Shown here: piece by piece, positions 12,571 to 23,820 of the stretch
Layout of the letters: each line of letters begins with the position of its first letter
Position numbering within the stretch: the stretch's first letter is position 1
NCBI GenBank assembly: GCA_000469685.2
Contig: LS997566.1
Coordinates: forward strand, 16,405,045-16,469,044
DNA: 64,000 nt
DNA from: Haemonchus contortus
Taxonomy: Eukaryota; Nematoda; Chromadorea; Rhabditida; Trichostrongylidae
Reading direction: 5' to 3'
Notes under the pieces: model-generated
Seen by the model: the letters and a program-made list of their open reading frames with translations, nothing else
The model's database searches: none
Told to the model about the DNA's origin: nothing
Program-made: the position numbers and the translations under genes

Positions 12571-12606
12571 CAGTCAAGGTGGAATGGGGCGTGGTGACCA
12601 CACCCC
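12571..12606 (+). promoter_or_regulatory. Candidate collagen promoter element
   Basis: About 100-135 bp before the collagen start codon there is TCAAGGTGG (from about 12574), close to the FTZ-F1/NHR-25 monomer site YCAAGGYCR. It is followed by a near-perfect inverted repeat, GGGGCGTGGT and ACCACACCCC, with a single base between the arms (12586-12606). The region up to about 12660 is strongly GC-rich. Moulting-cycle nuclear receptors are known regulators of nematode collagen genes; their binding here is inference. Confidence 0.35.
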
Positions 12607-12705
12607 CGCCTCCGCCCCGATTCGGGAAGGGGCGAGAGAGTAGGGCTAGATCGAGGCCGTGCCTACAAAAGGCGATTTTGTGGACCGTTAGCGGCGCAGT
12701 CCACC

Positions 12706-13813
12706 ATGGAATCCGATGGACGCACCAAGGCTTATAAGTTTGTCGCTTATGCGGCCGTCTCGTTCTCTGTGGTTGCCGTCCTATCGGTCGTACTAACCCT
12801 TCCCATGGTCTATAACTATGTTAGCCATGTTAGGCGCCAAATGCAACACGAGATCTCATTCTGCAAGGTATGCATTGCAGTTTATTTGTTTTTGTATTTT
12901 TGCTTTTTACTTATTTTTCACACCTACAGTGTCCGCCTCTCATATTTGCACCTTTTTAGGGATCCGCGAAGGATATCTTTGCTGAAGTTAACTTCATGAA
13001 GGCTAACAGCGGTCCCGCCGCTCCCCGTAACCGTACCAGCCGTCAGTCTGGTTATGGCGCACCTGAGGTCAACCCAGCACCAAACCTCCAGTGTGAAGGA
13101 TGCTGCCTTCCAGGACCTCCAGGACCTGCCGGAGTTCCTGGTAAACCAGGAAAGCCTGGTCGCCCAGGAGCACCTGGAACTCCCGGAGTACCCGGAAAAC
13201 CACCAACTGCTCCATGTGAGCCCACCACCCCACCACCATGCAAGCCTTGCCCACAAGGACCACCCGGACCTCCAGGCCCACCTGGATCACCCGGAGACCC
13301 AGGAGAGGCTGGTACCCCCGGACGTCCAGGAACTGATGCTGCCCCTGGATCACCAGGACCTCGTGGACCCCCTGGACCACCTGGAGAGCCTGGACAGCCC
13401 GGACCTGCTGGAGAGCCTGGAACGCCCGCACAGAGCGAGCCACTCACTCCCGGAGCACCTGGAGAACCTGGAGACCAAGGTAACTTTTGATAAAATGAAC
13501 TTATATTCGAGTCGAGGCGTTAAAACCTTGTTACTTTACAAAACTTCAAATTTTCAAATTAACATGTGTCTTAACTGTTGCTTCAGGACCACCTGGACCA
13601 CCTGGACCTCCTGGAGCACCAGGAAACGACGGCGCACCTGGACCAGCCGGACCCAAGGGATCACCTGGACCTGACGGGCCACCTGGAGCCGACGGACAGG
13701 CTGGACCTCCTGGACCTCCTGGACCTGCTGGTACCGCTGGAGAGAAGGGTATCTGCCCCAAATACTGCGCCATCGACGGTGGAGTATTCTTCGAAGATGG
13801 AACTCGTCGTTAA
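12706..13813 (+). CDS. sqt-3: Cuticle collagen, SQT-3 type, 302 residues
   Basis: Exons 12706-12867, 12960-13479 and 13587-13813 (introns of 92 and 107 bp with GT/AG ends) encode a complete 302-residue nematode cuticle collagen. An N-terminal membrane anchor lies at about 11-36 ([16 protein letters not shown]). A conserved linker follows ([15 protein letters not shown]), then a furin-type site RNRTSRQ for removal of the N-propeptide. Gly-X-Y blocks are interrupted by three cysteine clusters: [19 protein letters not shown] and CPKYC. The C-terminus is [15 protein letters not shown]. Such chains trimerise in the ER of the epidermis and are secreted into the cuticle. From memory, length, N-terminus and [15 protein letters not shown] fit C. 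elegans SQT-3 (COL-1), a substrate of the DPY-31 C-proteinase. Other closely related collagens (COL-12/13 type) are the alternative. Family certain; exact orthology likely. Confidence 0.93.
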
Positions 13814-13919
13814 AGCAGTTGCGTCGATACACGGTAGACGATGTCAACTTACGTCGTGCCGTTATGACGTTCTCGTTGTTGTACGTAGTGTTCACGCAAT
13901 CGAAATAATTTATTTGAAT

Positions 13920-13925
13920 AATAAA
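13920..13925 (+). promoter_or_regulatory. Poly(A) signal AATAAA of the collagen gene
   Basis: AATAAA about 107 bp after the TAA at 13811-13813, embedded in GAATAATAAAAAG. The spacing is typical of a short nematode 3' UTR. Confidence 0.75.
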
Positions 13926-14960
13926 AAGTCATCACTGAAGGTCGTTTATGGAAAGGCATTTCCTACTTGAGTAATCGCGAGCCTTACGGTATTTTAGGTA
14001 GGGTACGGTAGTCGGTTCAGTTCACCCAATCATCGCAATCTCCCAATAGGGGTTTCAGAGCTTACTTATGAAGAGTCTGGAGTAATGGATAGCCAGGTAT
14101 AACTTTAGTCTTTGAGAATCCCGAATACGGTAGGAAGTTTTTAACGCCTTTAGGCGAGGGCCTAATTTTTAGAACAGCGTGGGAATCACCAACAGGGAGG
14201 AAAACAAATGAGAGTTAGTAAGGACGTGTACTCAAGATCTTCTCCTGAAGGGAAGTGGATGTGAGGATGGACGATGTCCTACGGTTCATGCAACAATTTG
14301 AACAAATCCTCGGTCTAAACTATCCCTTGGTTTATATTTGTAAGTTGGAACCAGTTCGAGGATGTAGCTCTTCTGACCCATCAACGAAGAACCGGATCGC
14401 ATCGAAGTTTTCACTCTCGTATCATAGGGTCTTGTCTATGCGGTTTCCGAGCACCGCGTGACGATAACCCCGTACGACGGTAGCATTCCTATACAGTCTC
14501 ATCATTCGGAACAGTTTTACGCGATGACCACCACAGAGGCCAGTGGATGTTCGGAGGTGAGATGAGCGTCGGATAACGGTCATCTACATTGATATCGATC
14601 GCGGTTCACCTGGAGACAAGGCCTCGGAACTGATCGTAAAGCGAGAGTGCGTCTCACTAATTTCGGGGGATAGTTTCACTTTCACAGACAATGACCACAT
14701 GGATTCCAGGCGGTAGTATCAAGGTTCAGGGCTGTTTACGAGAGTTTAGTCCATGAAAGGCTATCAGAAAGAATTTTGTTCTGGGAAAGTAACACCTTTG
14801 AGAGCTCAACTTTCAAAAGGACAATTAAGCGTACACGGTGTTGCCGATTTGGCTAGCTTCTGAGCATAGTTTAAGAGAACGACAAGACACAAATGCTAGA
14901 ACCTATTCAGTAATGTCGGATACAGAAAATACGCAAGATCGCGAGAAAGGAATGACTTAC

Positions 14961-15455
14961 TCTTGAAGGCTTAGTTAATGTAATTTCAAGGCACCCTCTT
15001 TATCTCGAAAATGTATGGTTGGGATTAGTGCTTTGGTGATGATGAAAGCGAGAAAATTCTGCAATTTCGAGAAAAATAAGGCTCCTCAAAAGTAATGAAA
15101 ATTGAGGTTGTACGAGATTACCATGACGGAAGGATAGGAAGAGGTATTTGGACGAGCATTCAGTTGTTGCAAATGCGCAGAACATCAAACCAGAACTGTA
15201 CAGAACTGCCTGCCACTGTCGCTATGGGTCATGACAAACTGTTTGAACTTCCTACATCGGTTCTCTTGGAATCTGTGGTGCCTCTACAGTGCCGGTCAAA
15301 CTAATACACCCTTGGAACAACATTTAAGCCATCATAACGCCCTAGCCTAGCAGTTCCTCAACCTAACAGAGCCACATATGATGTACGAGGGGGCCACAGA
15401 TCTGTTCAACCAGGTTATCTCAGAGGCCATTTTCATCTTAAACTGTGGCTTCAAG
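14961..15455 (-). mobile_element. MITE-like inverted-repeat element, copy C
   Basis: This copy is in reverse orientation to copies A and B. It starts with CTTGAAGGCTTAGTTAATG and ends with TTAAACTGTGGCTTCAAG, the inverted partner. Interior blocks such as GTCGCTATGGGTCATGACAA match copy B as reverse complement and copy D directly. About 495 bp with no coding potential. Confidence 0.65.
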
Positions 15456-15493
15456 CGATATGGGAACATGAAGTATTCCACTCGAGCCCCAAA

Positions 15494-15720
15494 TGATAAA
15501 GGATAAAGTCTTCTGGTGTCAATCAGTCCTTTTTGACGATGAGCGCTGGCATCGAACCTCTGTTCCGAATAGTAGGGGCAGGCGTATGTGGCTTGTTACA
15601 ATGACTTTCGATGGCCAACCGCTGTACAAATCAGTTCATTCATCCTCCTAAACGGGCCTCTTACCAGCAAACCGACAACGGAGGGATGGAACCATGCTCG
15701 GCCCGGGTCAGTATCCATCC
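15494..15720 (-). repeat. tRNA-derived SINE, body without head
   Basis: It begins with the family tail AAAGGATAAAGTCTTC and runs through the body (block near ACAACGGAGGGATGGAA). The tRNA-like head is missing or unrecognisable. It abuts MITE copy C, suggesting insertion of one mobile element close to another. Confidence 0.6.
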
Positions 15721-16595
15721 AGGTATGAAAATAAACCTTGGCCCAAGGATGGAATCCTTATGATGGACTGCATCGTTGGATGGGTACTGGCCCATGTGGT
15801 AGTGCGCCACTTGCCACCACCCCTCTTCCGGGCCTTAAGCACACTAAATGGTAAGTAACAGGCAATTCTTTAGGTATAATCTGTAGAAGGTGTTGGCCCA
15901 CTTCCAGTGGGTGGCCGGAGTGTTGCAGAAAAAGCTGACGCAAGATTAGTTCCATAGCTAACTTTCTCCTCTAAAGAGCATGTGGAATCAGTGAAGGGTT
16001 TGGATAAGCGTTGCAGAGGTACGCGATGAACAATTGGTCAATTACGGCGTTCTAGTCGTGGAACTTGATCGAATCCGCTTCTGTTCATCTCAATATGTTC
16101 TGTACTTCTTCAGAGATTATGAGGTGTACATATTTTACCAGCAGAAAATTCGATTGAACCATGAATGAAAGCATGCGTAACGTTTTTTCTCCTGCCTAAA
16201 ACGGAGGAACTCAAATGTCCGAAAACCAAAACCCTATCCTTCCTATGACCTCATCATTCTAAAGGAATCAGCCTTAGGTATAAGGGTGTATTGTGAGCCC
16301 GTACCGTGAATGTCTGGCACTCCTCATCTAGGAACTATCAAAAAAAACTAGGAACGTAACAACAAAAACATGGTATGGGGCTGTTCTGAACGCCCCCTGA
16401 ATGAAGTGTCAAAAAGTCTTTAACGAGCAGTGCCAGGGGGAACACCGTATTGGGAACATATCTACACAATACGTACTCCCCTTACGTAGCTCACACAATA
16501 CTGAGCAGATGAAAAGTAGAATTCTCGGGTCTAATGCATTTTCCCGATTTCTCGATTTCCTCGTTGCCGGCGTTCAGTCATCTTCAGTATCTTCT

Positions 16596-16613
16596 CCCCC
16601 CCCCCCCCCCCCC
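16596..16613. repeat. Homopolymer run of 18 C
   Basis: Uninterrupted C18, followed by CT-rich sequence with further short C runs. It is the longest of six C or G runs of at least 10 in the window and could form quadruplex-like structure on the C/G-rich strands. Confidence 0.95.
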
Positions 16614-17790
16614 TCACCTTCCCCTCCCACTAACGCCGCTTAGGCGGATGGCCTTTATGGCCTTTAAAGGCATGAATTGTTTTCTCCAACATTACGAAGT
16701 AGTCGGAGCCCTTGCACCCTATCAGAGCAATCCGTAGCAAAAACGACTCAAAAGAACGGAAACCCGTCAATTGGGCCACCTCGCATACCTTCTTGGAGAT
16801 GAAGTTCAAACATAAAACTTTAACACCGATCGCCCATTAGAGGGAAGATGACTTTGGCCACCGCTTCAGTCGAGACAAACTACATCTGCAAGGTCCACCA
16901 TTACTGACCCCAATAATAGCGAAACTCCCACAACAAGACTCCTGCATACGCGAGACTGAGGCAAAATAAGACAACGACAGTGCAAATGACGATGCATGTA
17001 ACCTCTTTTTGTGCTCTTTTTCAAATCTCTAACCTTTGTAGCTAAGTGTGTCGTAGTCCGAAACAATTCTTTTTAAATAAAAATCGCTATGACTTCGTTT
17101 TTCTTTTTACTAAGTCTTTTTGAGGTCAAAATATCTAAAATCCGTGGGTTTGCAAAAACGAGAATGTCGCTTTCCTTATTATTTTAGCAGTAATTTCTGC
17201 GTTTTTCTGAATGAACCTTATTTTGTAGTTGTATCCGTAAAAACGCTTTAAGCTCAGAAAATCATCGTGTTCATTTGATTTTGTAATTCCATACATTCAC
17301 GTTATTTCGGTCATTGAGTCTTTATTTTTCCACTTCCGTTTGCGGCAGTTTATTGCAAAAAAGGCTGTGGATTCCAACATTTTTGTTGATGATTTTAATT
17401 TTTCTTTCCTATTCAGCTTCAATATTTTGTGATTCTCCTGAATACGAAACAGTTTTCGAGGGAGTAAGCCGACCATCCAAGCTGACCCAATCGGTGAACA
17501 TCGTGATCTTTTTCTGAAACACGACACGGAATAATACCTAGTTTGCACCTTTGTAGTTCGACGTTTTGCTTACGAATTTAACAGTCGAATTCAAGCAAAA
17601 GTAATTCTGCCATGATTCCTGATAAGCATATTTGCCTCATTTCAACATTTTTGACTATTATTTTGACATTTGACTTTTCATGGAATGTTTGGTAGCTTTT
17701 GTTATCACAGGGAAGCTTTTTGTCGAGTTTTCTCTTTTTTCGCCTTTCGGCCTGTGTCATTGGCCGTTAGTTGCTGATGCATACCTTCTT

Positions 17791-17798
17791 TTTTCCAG
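17791..17798 (+). promoter_or_regulatory. Probable spliced-leader trans-splice acceptor of tomm-20
   Basis: TTTTCCAG ends two bases before the ATG at 17801. With no upstream coding exon in frame, this is the typical position of a nematode SL trans-splice site, giving a 2-nt 5' UTR after the leader. A cis-spliced non-coding first exon is the alternative. Confidence 0.7.
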
Positions 17799-17800
17799 TG

Positions 17801-20800
17801 ATGAGTGACAAAATCCTGGGATTCAATAAATCGCACGTAGCTATGGCCGCTGGCTTGGCTGGTGCAGCTTTCATTGGGTACTGTATTTATTTCGATTATT
17901 CACGTCGATCGGCACCAGATTACAAGGAAAAGATTCGACGAAGTGGGTAGTAATTGTGATAAAAGTTTGGCTATTTTATTCTGTTTCGTCCTACTTTTCA
18001 TTCCATTCGAAGGTTCTTGTTCAAAAAAAAAACTGTCAATGGCGATGCCAGCCGAACTATTTTATCACTATAGCGCTTATCTTTGAATACTGCACGAACT
18101 ATTACGTGACTCGTTTGTTGGAGACGTCTTCAGGGTCGGAGAATTTTCGATCAAAGTGAACTTTACGGTCATCATAAAGAACAATAGCTGTAGTTACCTC
18201 GACTCGTTGGTGCAAAGACTAATGTGGTAGATAGACAATCTAGTTGCTCTGTAGCTGCCTCGTTTCTGATTAATTGTCTAAAAATGGGAATGATTCGAGT
18301 TATAGAAGACAGGACAAAGAACATAATCCTGCTTATCATTGCTTCTCAGTGACATTCGACCTTCTAACCTCTTTTGTATGCCTATTTAACCAGAGTTCTC
18401 TCGAAGGGGTTTACTTTCACCGATGCAAATTCAACAACTGCACGACACTAGAAACCGCCAAAGGCATGCTGCGTATGGCACCATACCGCGAACACAAAGT
18501 TTATGCCGATTACTACGCTGTATTTTTGTTTTAGATCGACGTGAAAAAGCAAAGGCTCGTGGTGGAGCTGCCTCAGTTGGTCGAGGTGCTGGCGCCACTC
18601 AGGTTCCCGATCCTTCAGATCCGACAGCAATGCAGGCCTACTTCCTACAAGAAGTGCAACTTGGCGAGGAGTTTATGGCTAGTGGTAAGTAATACAGCGG
18701 ATATGAATTAGGGTTAAAATTTCGCGAGTTCAAACTCCTTGAGTTATCCGTTATCGGTTTGCCACTCTTGATGCTCCTGTCCTTCGATAGTTTTAATTGC
18801 TATCTCTTCGAAGACCTAACATTTCTTCACTTTGCTCCTAATGCTTTGATGACCATATCGAAGTACGTTTCAGTAACGCGTAGGGGTAAGAGATGGCTTT
18901 TTGTGACCTGTGTTCATTTTTTTGACCTATTTTCTTTGCAACGCTTACTTTGCTTGCTTTACGGCTGGCCCCAAAATTGTTTACTGAATTAAGGTCCATT
19001 AGTTAGCGTTCCAGCTGCCCTTACAGCTCTAAATGACTGAAATCTATTGAGTAAGAGAACTGGACGTTTTTGAACTCGGTTGCTCTTAATATCGTGCGAT
19101 CATCTCTCAGTAGACTTCAGTCTCCTTTCTGTTTGAGTCCTGATGTCGTGTCGCGTAACGACAGCTATAAGCATAGCACACCCTTGCAACTTAAACGGGT
19201 GCTGTTCCGAGATATTGTCTATAAATTCTTTACAGTCAATGACAGTTTAGAATTCTCCAGGGTATTGTCAAATGTCTTAAGGTAACGTCGAAGAGGGTGC
19301 AGTGCATATTGCGAATGCCATCGCACTTTGTGGTCCATCGCAACAATTGCTACAGATCTTCCAGCAGACACTGCCGGCTGAACAGTACGCCGCAGTCATC
19401 GAGCAGTTGCCACACACTCGTGCTGTAAGTCCTTGCTTAGGAATCTTGTGAATTTACTTTTTAATACTTTTGAAAGGTGATTTCCCATGCCAGAGCAACC
19501 ACATATTGACATTTTATCCAAAATTTGTTGGTTTTCTTTTGAATGATTGTTCAATCGTTCGTCGAGTTTCGTGACGAATCTTATTATAGTTTTGACCGGA
19601 AGTATTAATGTAATGAGGACAGCGTCTTTATCAGACGACCTTCTTTTCTCAGAAGTAACACCCTCAAAACTGCCAACTGTCGTTCCCATGCGAATTCTCT
19701 CTCCTGACCTCTTGATTAGATGAAGTCTGACACATGAAACCCTCAGTCTAGGTTACGAATTAGAACTGGACTGTGTCTATGATGTAGTTCGTCAACGTTA
19801 CCTTTTAACCTGATGCCGGCGTCATATTTGGTAACAACGGCGCGACAAATGCAGTGGAATGAGCATTAACTGCATTTTTCTTTTCTTAATTTACAGCTAT
19901 TTCTCACAACCGCTACTCAAATTGTTTTGAAATATTCATTTTCCCAGGTTTTTCGATGGAGATCGGGCGGAGAGGTTGAGATTGATCCACATACTAGTCT
20001 CACCTTTTTTTAGTAGTTCTTACTGTCTTGAAAAGGGCCTTGCAGTAGCAGTAAAGATTTCGAGATGGCTAAGTGGTAAACTTTTGTATTGCTATGAACC
20101 TTTGTTCCTTGAGCAATTATCATTAAAAAACGATGTGGTTCCTAACTGATGTATAGTGGTGGTTTAGCGCTTGGCAGCGATGTTCGGTGAAGCAGCAGAT
20201 CATGCAGAATCGCAGCCACCAACAATGACTTACATGGGTGATGGTCCACCTCCAGCTCAGGTAACCAGTCATTTTTTCTTGATTTAATGATTATCTTTTT
20301 CGTTTGCTTGATGCTCACCTTGCGATGTTTAAAGACCTGTATTAAACTTCCATTGTTTTCCTTTGATTATTGATATTTTATCTTAAACTTGTTTCTTTTC
20401 TTTGTATTCTTTCTACCGGTGATATTTTGCAAACACTTGAGCCATGCTTCTATTGCCGGATAGATTGTAGTGGTGGAAATAATTAGTAGTGCCCATGGCG
20501 AGCCACTTTATATTACATCGAGATTGCATGAATGCTTTACCCGTCATCGCATTGAAATAGCCTGTCTTGTCCATTGAAACCGCGTTATTCATAGACGGTT
20601 CCCGTACATGACCAACTGCTTGACGTTGCTCCACGCCGTTGCACGTTTCACGGTGTCCGCGTCCCAGAATATTCCGGGCATCATTCGTTGTAGACAGTGG
20701 TAAAAAACGCTTGGCGATGGGCAGTTAAAGATAACCAATCTGGCCACACAATTCTTTTCAGTAGCCTTGACTGCCAACACCACCTTGATTATTGCATCTT

Positions 20801-21459
20801 TGTGTGCTTTGTGCTTTCGGGGATGCTATCTCAACTCTCGTCCGTTTTAGCTCAAACCCCTTTGAATAGCTCAATACTTTTTTCATAGAAAACTTCGAAT
20901 GTGTTCACAGATATCAAAAAAGTCATATTTCCAAGCGAATTTCGTTAAAACACAATCATCGGTGTAATTTAGCTGCGATAAAAGCAATTCAATGTATCGC
21001 TATTGACTATCAATGGAAAGACGAAAGAGTGAAGATGACGCCTAATAGTTCGATAAAAACGATACGTTGTGTTCTAGTCAGTAGTTTCTGGGTTAGATTT
21101 AGAACTATCTCTTTAGAAATCTCCTTGTTCGCCTTTCTTGAAACCTGGGCATTTGTTTTATAAGTTTTATGGTATTCTATTTACTTCTGTCTCGAACGAT
21201 TTTCAAAACTTGCTTAGCACCCAATCAGTGAATACTCATCTTTTTAAGGTTTTAATATTTCCTTAACAAATTTTGAGTACGATGATGATTTAGTTGATAA
21301 TAGAGTGACACTTCTTTGATGAAAGCTTAAGCCTGCAGCTGATGTTCATGTTTATCTGTGTGTGGGAAGTTATTAGTGTGTACTTTGGTGAAATAATTCC
21401 TAAACACTTTCCCGTTACAGATCAAGGAGCTGTTAGATGATACGGACGATCTGGAATAA
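17801..21459 (+). CDS. tomm-20: Mitochondrial import receptor subunit TOMM-20
   Basis: Exons 17801-17942, 18535-18684, 19282-19424, 20168-20260 and 21421-21459 join in frame to 188 residues, the usual nematode length. The N-terminus MSDKILGFNK leads into a single membrane anchor at about 13-32 (VAMAAGLAGAAFIGYC) and a basic linker (SAPDYKEKIRR). The cytosolic receptor domain carries the hallmark FLQEVQLGEEFMA (about 84-96) and helix pairs around AVHIANAIALCG and QIFQQTLPAEQY. The acidic tail is LLDDTDDLE. TOMM20 sits in the outer mitochondrial membrane and recognises presequences for the TOM complex. All introns have GT/AG ends; the acceptor before exon 3 (CTTAAG) is weak but the frame join is exact. 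The gene is solitary, 4 kb downstream of the collagen gene on the same strand. Identity is secure. Confidence 0.96.
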
Positions 21460-21761
21460 GTGCTTTCACACTCTCACTCATTTGTGTAACGTAGTCGTTT
21501 CTGTTGTTATTATTTGTATTTGTTATAGGGACGTGTTGAAAATTTTTCAACATATGTCACTACTTGCATCCTTAGCCCAGTGCCTCTGAACTTATTTGAC
21601 CTGGGCCTAGGTAGACGGTTACAATAAGATTGCGAGTAATGGTATGGCCAGAATATCCATGCCACCACCTGTGAACTTGTTCTGACCTTCTGATTGAGTA
21701 CTGATTTAGGTTAACATAGAATTATTTTTGTTAATGATCGCAACAGTTTGAACAAATCGGA

Positions 21762-21767
21762 ATAAAC
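21762..21767 (+). promoter_or_regulatory. Poly(A) signal AATAAA of tomm-20
   Basis: AATAAA in GGAATAAACGAG, about 303 bp after the TAA at 21457-21459. No earlier canonical hexamer is visible in the 3' region. Confidence 0.6.
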
Positions 21768-23820
21768 GAGCGTATTTTGTTTTAGAAGCTGTTATGACAA
21801 TACGGTAACGTTAAGGTTCCTCCTTTACCGTGATTGCTCTGAATCTTGGTAGAAAAGTAAAGGACCTTCTGTAGTGGGAGCTGTCTTATTCAGTTGAATC
21901 CACAAGAAAACCGTACGTGGAGATTATTGCTTTTTCCCTGATTTGAGAATATGTAGAGCTACGGTGAAATTGATATTACAAAGACACGGCGAGTGCTATA
22001 ATAACCGTTAACAGGTGGTTATGCGACTTAGCGTTGTCCTTTTATCCTTCCTCGAATACATTCCTCTGGGCAGAACCATATGACACACAATTGAATGCCT
22101 TGGAATTAAGCCTGCCAGTGGCCTGTGCATTATCCCATGTCAGATAACGCTTAACGTTTGCGGTAGATTCGTAACCTTACCTAGGTGGACTTTTGAGGGC
22201 CGCTCTGGTCAGACTTTAAGAGGGTCCAGTTAAAAGCTGTGTTCCTTTCTCCTATCTCTACTTGATCACATCCTTTTCCATCGAAGCTGGTTTCAACTTT
22301 TCTCGGCTTTATTGGGTTTCACTATAATTTTCTTTTGAGAATCACAATTTCAACAACAAAACATGGGGAAGACTGCCCGATTTGGGGCATGGGGAATACT
22401 GCCCGATTTAGGGATGTTAGTCTTTGCTTTGGCAGATCATGAAATATACGACATTTTGAAATTGTCCTGCTTTTGCTTAAATTGGCATGATACTCGTAGC
22501 TGTCAGAATGCAGCTTTCAGGTCCATTCTGATAATTCTGGGACCTTAATCATGTACCAACAAAATATGGTGATGATTTACGCCTATTATAATACATCGAC
22601 AATTGAGAAATCAATAAATATGATACTCTGTGTGAGCTTTACAATCATCATCATCATAACGACATACAAACGCATATTCAATAGAATTCTTTGACCACGT
22701 AGTGGTGGTAGTCGATTAGTGGAGGTGTAAGATGGCGACGGTGAAGCTCGATCATGAGATCTAACATGGTCATGGGAGAATTACGGTAATTTATTGAAGG
22801 AAATGTATAGCATCACAGTGAACTGGTAGGTTGTCAGTGAAGGAACTCTCGTTAGGAACGTTCCTAGTACATTCATATACATGAAGATCCATAGCCACTG
22901 ACTGAAAATTCTCCGTCTCTGGATTTTGGGCCCAGGTTCATTTTGGGTTTTGGGTGTGTGGGGCCGCTCCCTGGGTTTATACATATGAAGTTACGTTGCC
23001 CAAGGAAATCTGAGGGGCCCTAATGGCAACACAGGACTGTAAGGACTTACAGAAAAAGTAATTATCTCACTAATCACTGCCTGGACATACTGTTACAGTT
23101 AAAATTCTAGGCGTATGGGGAGAGGATAAGGTGGATCGCTAAGTTCGTATGGAAGTTTCGATTGCCCGTAGAAAAGGTGTAACTTAAGTGGGATTGTGGT
23201 TTGGTTGGGAATATCCATGTTAGATGGCCAGATCGTTCTCACCGATGCATGTTGTACCTCGATTTCCTTTTTCTTATTCTAATATAGAAATGACTAGGTA
23301 GTGATTGAGGGTGATGAGAAAGATACTCGGATGAGTGTATGGTGAGGAAGTAAGGAGGAGCGAGTGAAGCGTGAGTGAGTGGGCGGGATATGTCGGCTCT
23401 CCGGGCAGGTATAAAATGGATAATTCGAGTTCCACATAATAATCGGTGTCCGGTACAATGAAATGACGAGTAGGGTTACTAGTTAGTAAAACTGAGGGCG
23501 AATTCTTTGATGATCACTACTTCTAGGGAACACAGATCGATCAGATGCAATCACTGTCATCGAGGAAAGGGCAATGGCATGGGAGAGAGGGAGAGGGAGC
23601 GCCTATGGACAACACTGGAGTTGTTGTCAAAAGTAAACAAACCGAACCTAATTTGCATGTACCCCGCGATTAATGTATAATGTACAGCTAGGCAAACCTA
23701 AGTGTACGCGAAAGACGGACAGATTGACCAAGGCTGAAAGTGAATATGGTATGAGGGCTAGAGGAGTGCTGCTGCTGTACTTCGCCGCAAGACACCTGAC
23801 TGACGCCTTATTGCCTCCTG
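21768..23820. other. Intergenic region between convergent 3' ends
   Basis: No gene seen. tomm-20 enters from the left and the potassium channel gene from the right. The stretch contains a 26-bp tandem duplication (22363-22414) and purine-rich GAGAGGGAGAGGGAGCG near 23584. No canonical AATAAA for the channel gene is visible on the minus strand immediately downstream of its stop. Confidence 0.55.
22363..22414. repeat. Tandem duplication, 2 x 26 bp
   Basis: Two adjacent 26-bp units, each starting ATGGGGAA and containing ACTGCCCGATTT, with three differences. Function unknown. Confidence 0.85.

Larger units (their letters stand above)
13926..17790. other. Intergenic region between the collagen gene and tomm-20
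   Basis: No supported gene in about 3.9 kb. It holds one MITE-like copy (14961-15455), one SINE (15494-15720) and an 18-base C run (16596-16613). Short open stretches on both strands overlap each other and lack splice signals. Confidence 0.6.

Noticed and set aside
13052..13447. Long minus-strand open frames rich in Gly and Pro opposite the collagen exons
   Set aside because: They are antisense shadows of the Gly-X-Y repeats; the plus strand has the start, splice sites, cysteine clusters and conserved C-terminus.
20413..20783. Overlapping minus-strand open frames inside tomm-20 intron 4
   Set aside because: Short, mutually overlapping, with no splice context and no recognisable motif; treated as intron sequence.
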